Assembly: GCA_023432655.1 (NCBI GenBank)
Contig: JAEYUK010000364.1
Coordinates: 1 to 13,663, forward strand
Reading direction: 5' to 3'
Origin: Pseudomonadota bacterium
Lineage (GTDB): Bacteria > Bdellovibrionota > Bacteriovoracia > Bacteriovoracales > Bacteriovoracaceae
DNA: 13,663 nucleotides
Numbering within the stretch: position 1 is the first letter of the stretch; every line of letters starts with the position of its first letter. The notes beneath the pieces were generated by a model. That model was not told the DNA's origin and did no database searches. It saw only the letters and a list, made by a program, of their open reading frames with translations. Of the stretch, positions 12,816 through 13,663 are shown in pieces. The position numbers and the translations under genes are program-made.

Positions 12816-13649
12816 ATGAAAGTACTTTTAATTTTTCTAACATTAATGGCATTTCTCTCTGGATGTAATGAAAGTACATCGGTGAATTCTACTGCCAAAA
12901 ACAACACCACCGTAGGAACTCCTCCGGTGAATCAAAGTGTTCCTTCTGCCTTCAATATTCTTGAATATTCTTTTGCCGATAGCACTGCTCTTATCAAATG
13001 GAGTGCCAGCGCCAATGCAAACTATTACGAAGTAAGATACCGAGTGGGAAATGTTGGTAGTTATGCGACTATACCGACAATTGGAAATTCCTACATGCTG
13101 ACTGGTTTAAACAATGGTCAGTCGTACACGGTTTATATCGTTGCTCGTAATAATTTTGGAACTTCTCAAACGGCTTCTATTAATTTAACACCTCAATCAG
13201 GTGTTAACAGCGCTCCAGTTGCCAAGAATATTTTGATTACCCTTACTGAGGATTCGGAAAGGATCATCTCTCTTAGCTATACAGATGCCAATGGTGATCA
13301 GGCGACAACTTGTTCTCTTTCAAATTTAGTTAACGTTTCTATGACAAGCGCCTGCGCTTGTGCGAGCGGAATTTGTGAAGTTAAAGTAAAACCACTACCA
13401 AACTTTAATGGTTCAGCTGGTTTTAAATATACTGTTTCAAATGACCTCACTTCAAACCTCGCCAGTGCGACACTTTCTGTTCTGCCAGTGGATGATGCTC
13501 CTGTTGCCTACAATATTAATCCGACAAACCTCACTCTCGGTGTTGAAAGTATTATTTCTTTACCATACTCCGATACAGAAGGTGATCTGGCCACTCAGTG
13601 CTATATTTCCAATTTCGTGAATGGATCGGTGACACGAGCATGTACCTGA
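12816..13649 (+). CDS. Lipoprotein with FN3 and tandem-95 (cadherin/Ig-like) repeats; frame meets TGA at a Cys position
   Basis: 277 residues to TGA 13647-13649. The signal ends in lipobox LSGC with Cys17 lipidated, so it should be exposed on a membrane. A Ser/Thr/Asn/Pro linker (18-43) leads to an FN3 domain (about 44-126; YYEVRYRVGN, GLNNGQSYTVYIVARN). Then come roughly 95-residue repeats: repeat 1 (132-226) and the start of repeat 2 (227 onward), both opening SAPVA or DAPVA and holding a YxDxxGDxAT-C segment. In repeat 1, Cys180-Ala-Cys182 precedes ASGIC; in repeat 2, Cys276-Thr-TGA precedes SAGI, so the stop falls exactly on the Cys182 position and the frame continues open to 13663. The gene is therefore truncated, disrupted, recoded, or miscalled in sequencing. 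A likely adhesin or predation surface factor, by domain type only. Confidence 0.75.
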   Translation: MKVLLIFLTLMAFLSGCNESTSVNSTAKNNTTVGTPPVNQSVPSAFNILEYSFADSTALIKWSASANANYYEVRYRVGNVGSYATIPTIGNSYMLTGLNNGQSYTVYIVARNNFGTSQTASINLTPQSGVNSAPVAKNILITLTEDSERIISLSYTDANGDQATTCSLSNLVNVSMTSACACASGICEVKVKPLPNFNGSAGFKYTVSNDLTSNLASATLSVLPVDDAPVAYNINPTNLTLGVESIISLPYSDTEGDLATQCYISNFVNGSVTRACT

Positions 13650-13663
13650 AGCGCAGGAATTTG

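Noticed and set aside
12683..12910. Minus-strand 75-codon frame over the lipoprotein leader
   Set aside because: No SD or recognisable features; it crosses the sigma-28-like promoter and the signal-peptide region of the plus-strand gene.
13647..13649. Genetic-code reassignment (TGA as an amino acid)
   Set aside because: TGA ends the NAT and CsbD-like genes in this same window.

Overview
The window looks like chromosomal DNA of a moderately AT-rich Gram-negative bacterium. Predicted outer-membrane or periplasmic lipoproteins, many small secreted Cys-containing proteins, a methyl-accepting chemotaxis protein (MCP), sigma-28-like promoter motifs and a tandem-95 type surface lipoprotein together resemble Bdellovibrionota (Bacteriovorax/Peredibacter-like). 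That placement is an inference from protein style; there is no marker gene. TGA ends at least two ordinary genes (NAT at 6215 and the CsbD-like gene at 11195), so TGA is a normal stop here.

Layout. 1-1644 (-) is the N-terminal 548 codons of an MCP that runs off the left edge. The gap 1645-1991 holds a sigma-28-like promoter for the MCP, two small palindromes and a cobalamin (B12) riboswitch. The riboswitch leads into a two-gene + strand unit: a hotdog acyl-CoA thioesterase (1992-2381) and a secreted DUF4430 protein (2394-2834). DUF4430 is the domain found at the C-terminus of animal transcobalamin/intrinsic factor. This is the most interesting part of the window. 2831-3893 (-) is a run of three genes: a small Cys-rich secreted protein, YjdM/PhnA and a GNAT acetyltransferase. 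A ChrA chromate transporter (+) follows, converging on a small lipoprotein (-).

5501-8250 (-) is a tight three-gene operon: an ATP-grasp-like ligase, an arylamine N-acetyltransferase and a TrmN6-like methyltransferase, with coupled or near-coupled junctions. 8305-8868 (+) is a RimJ/RimL-type GNAT. 8861-10778 (-) is a VOC protein, a Ca2+/Na+ antiporter and a YjaB-like GNAT in close array. To the right are single genes: a CsbD-like stress protein, a small secreted protein, a PepSY protein and OsmC. Perfect inverted repeats (terminator-like) follow the small secreted protein and OsmC. The last gene (12816 onward) is a lipoprotein with an FN3 domain and Cys-containing tandem-95 repeats. Its frame meets a TGA exactly where the previous repeat has a Cys, and continues open afterwards to the window end.

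No tRNA, rRNA, CRISPR array or insertion sequence was seen. The mixture is mostly housekeeping, stress and detoxification genes in compact, often convergently overlapping order.
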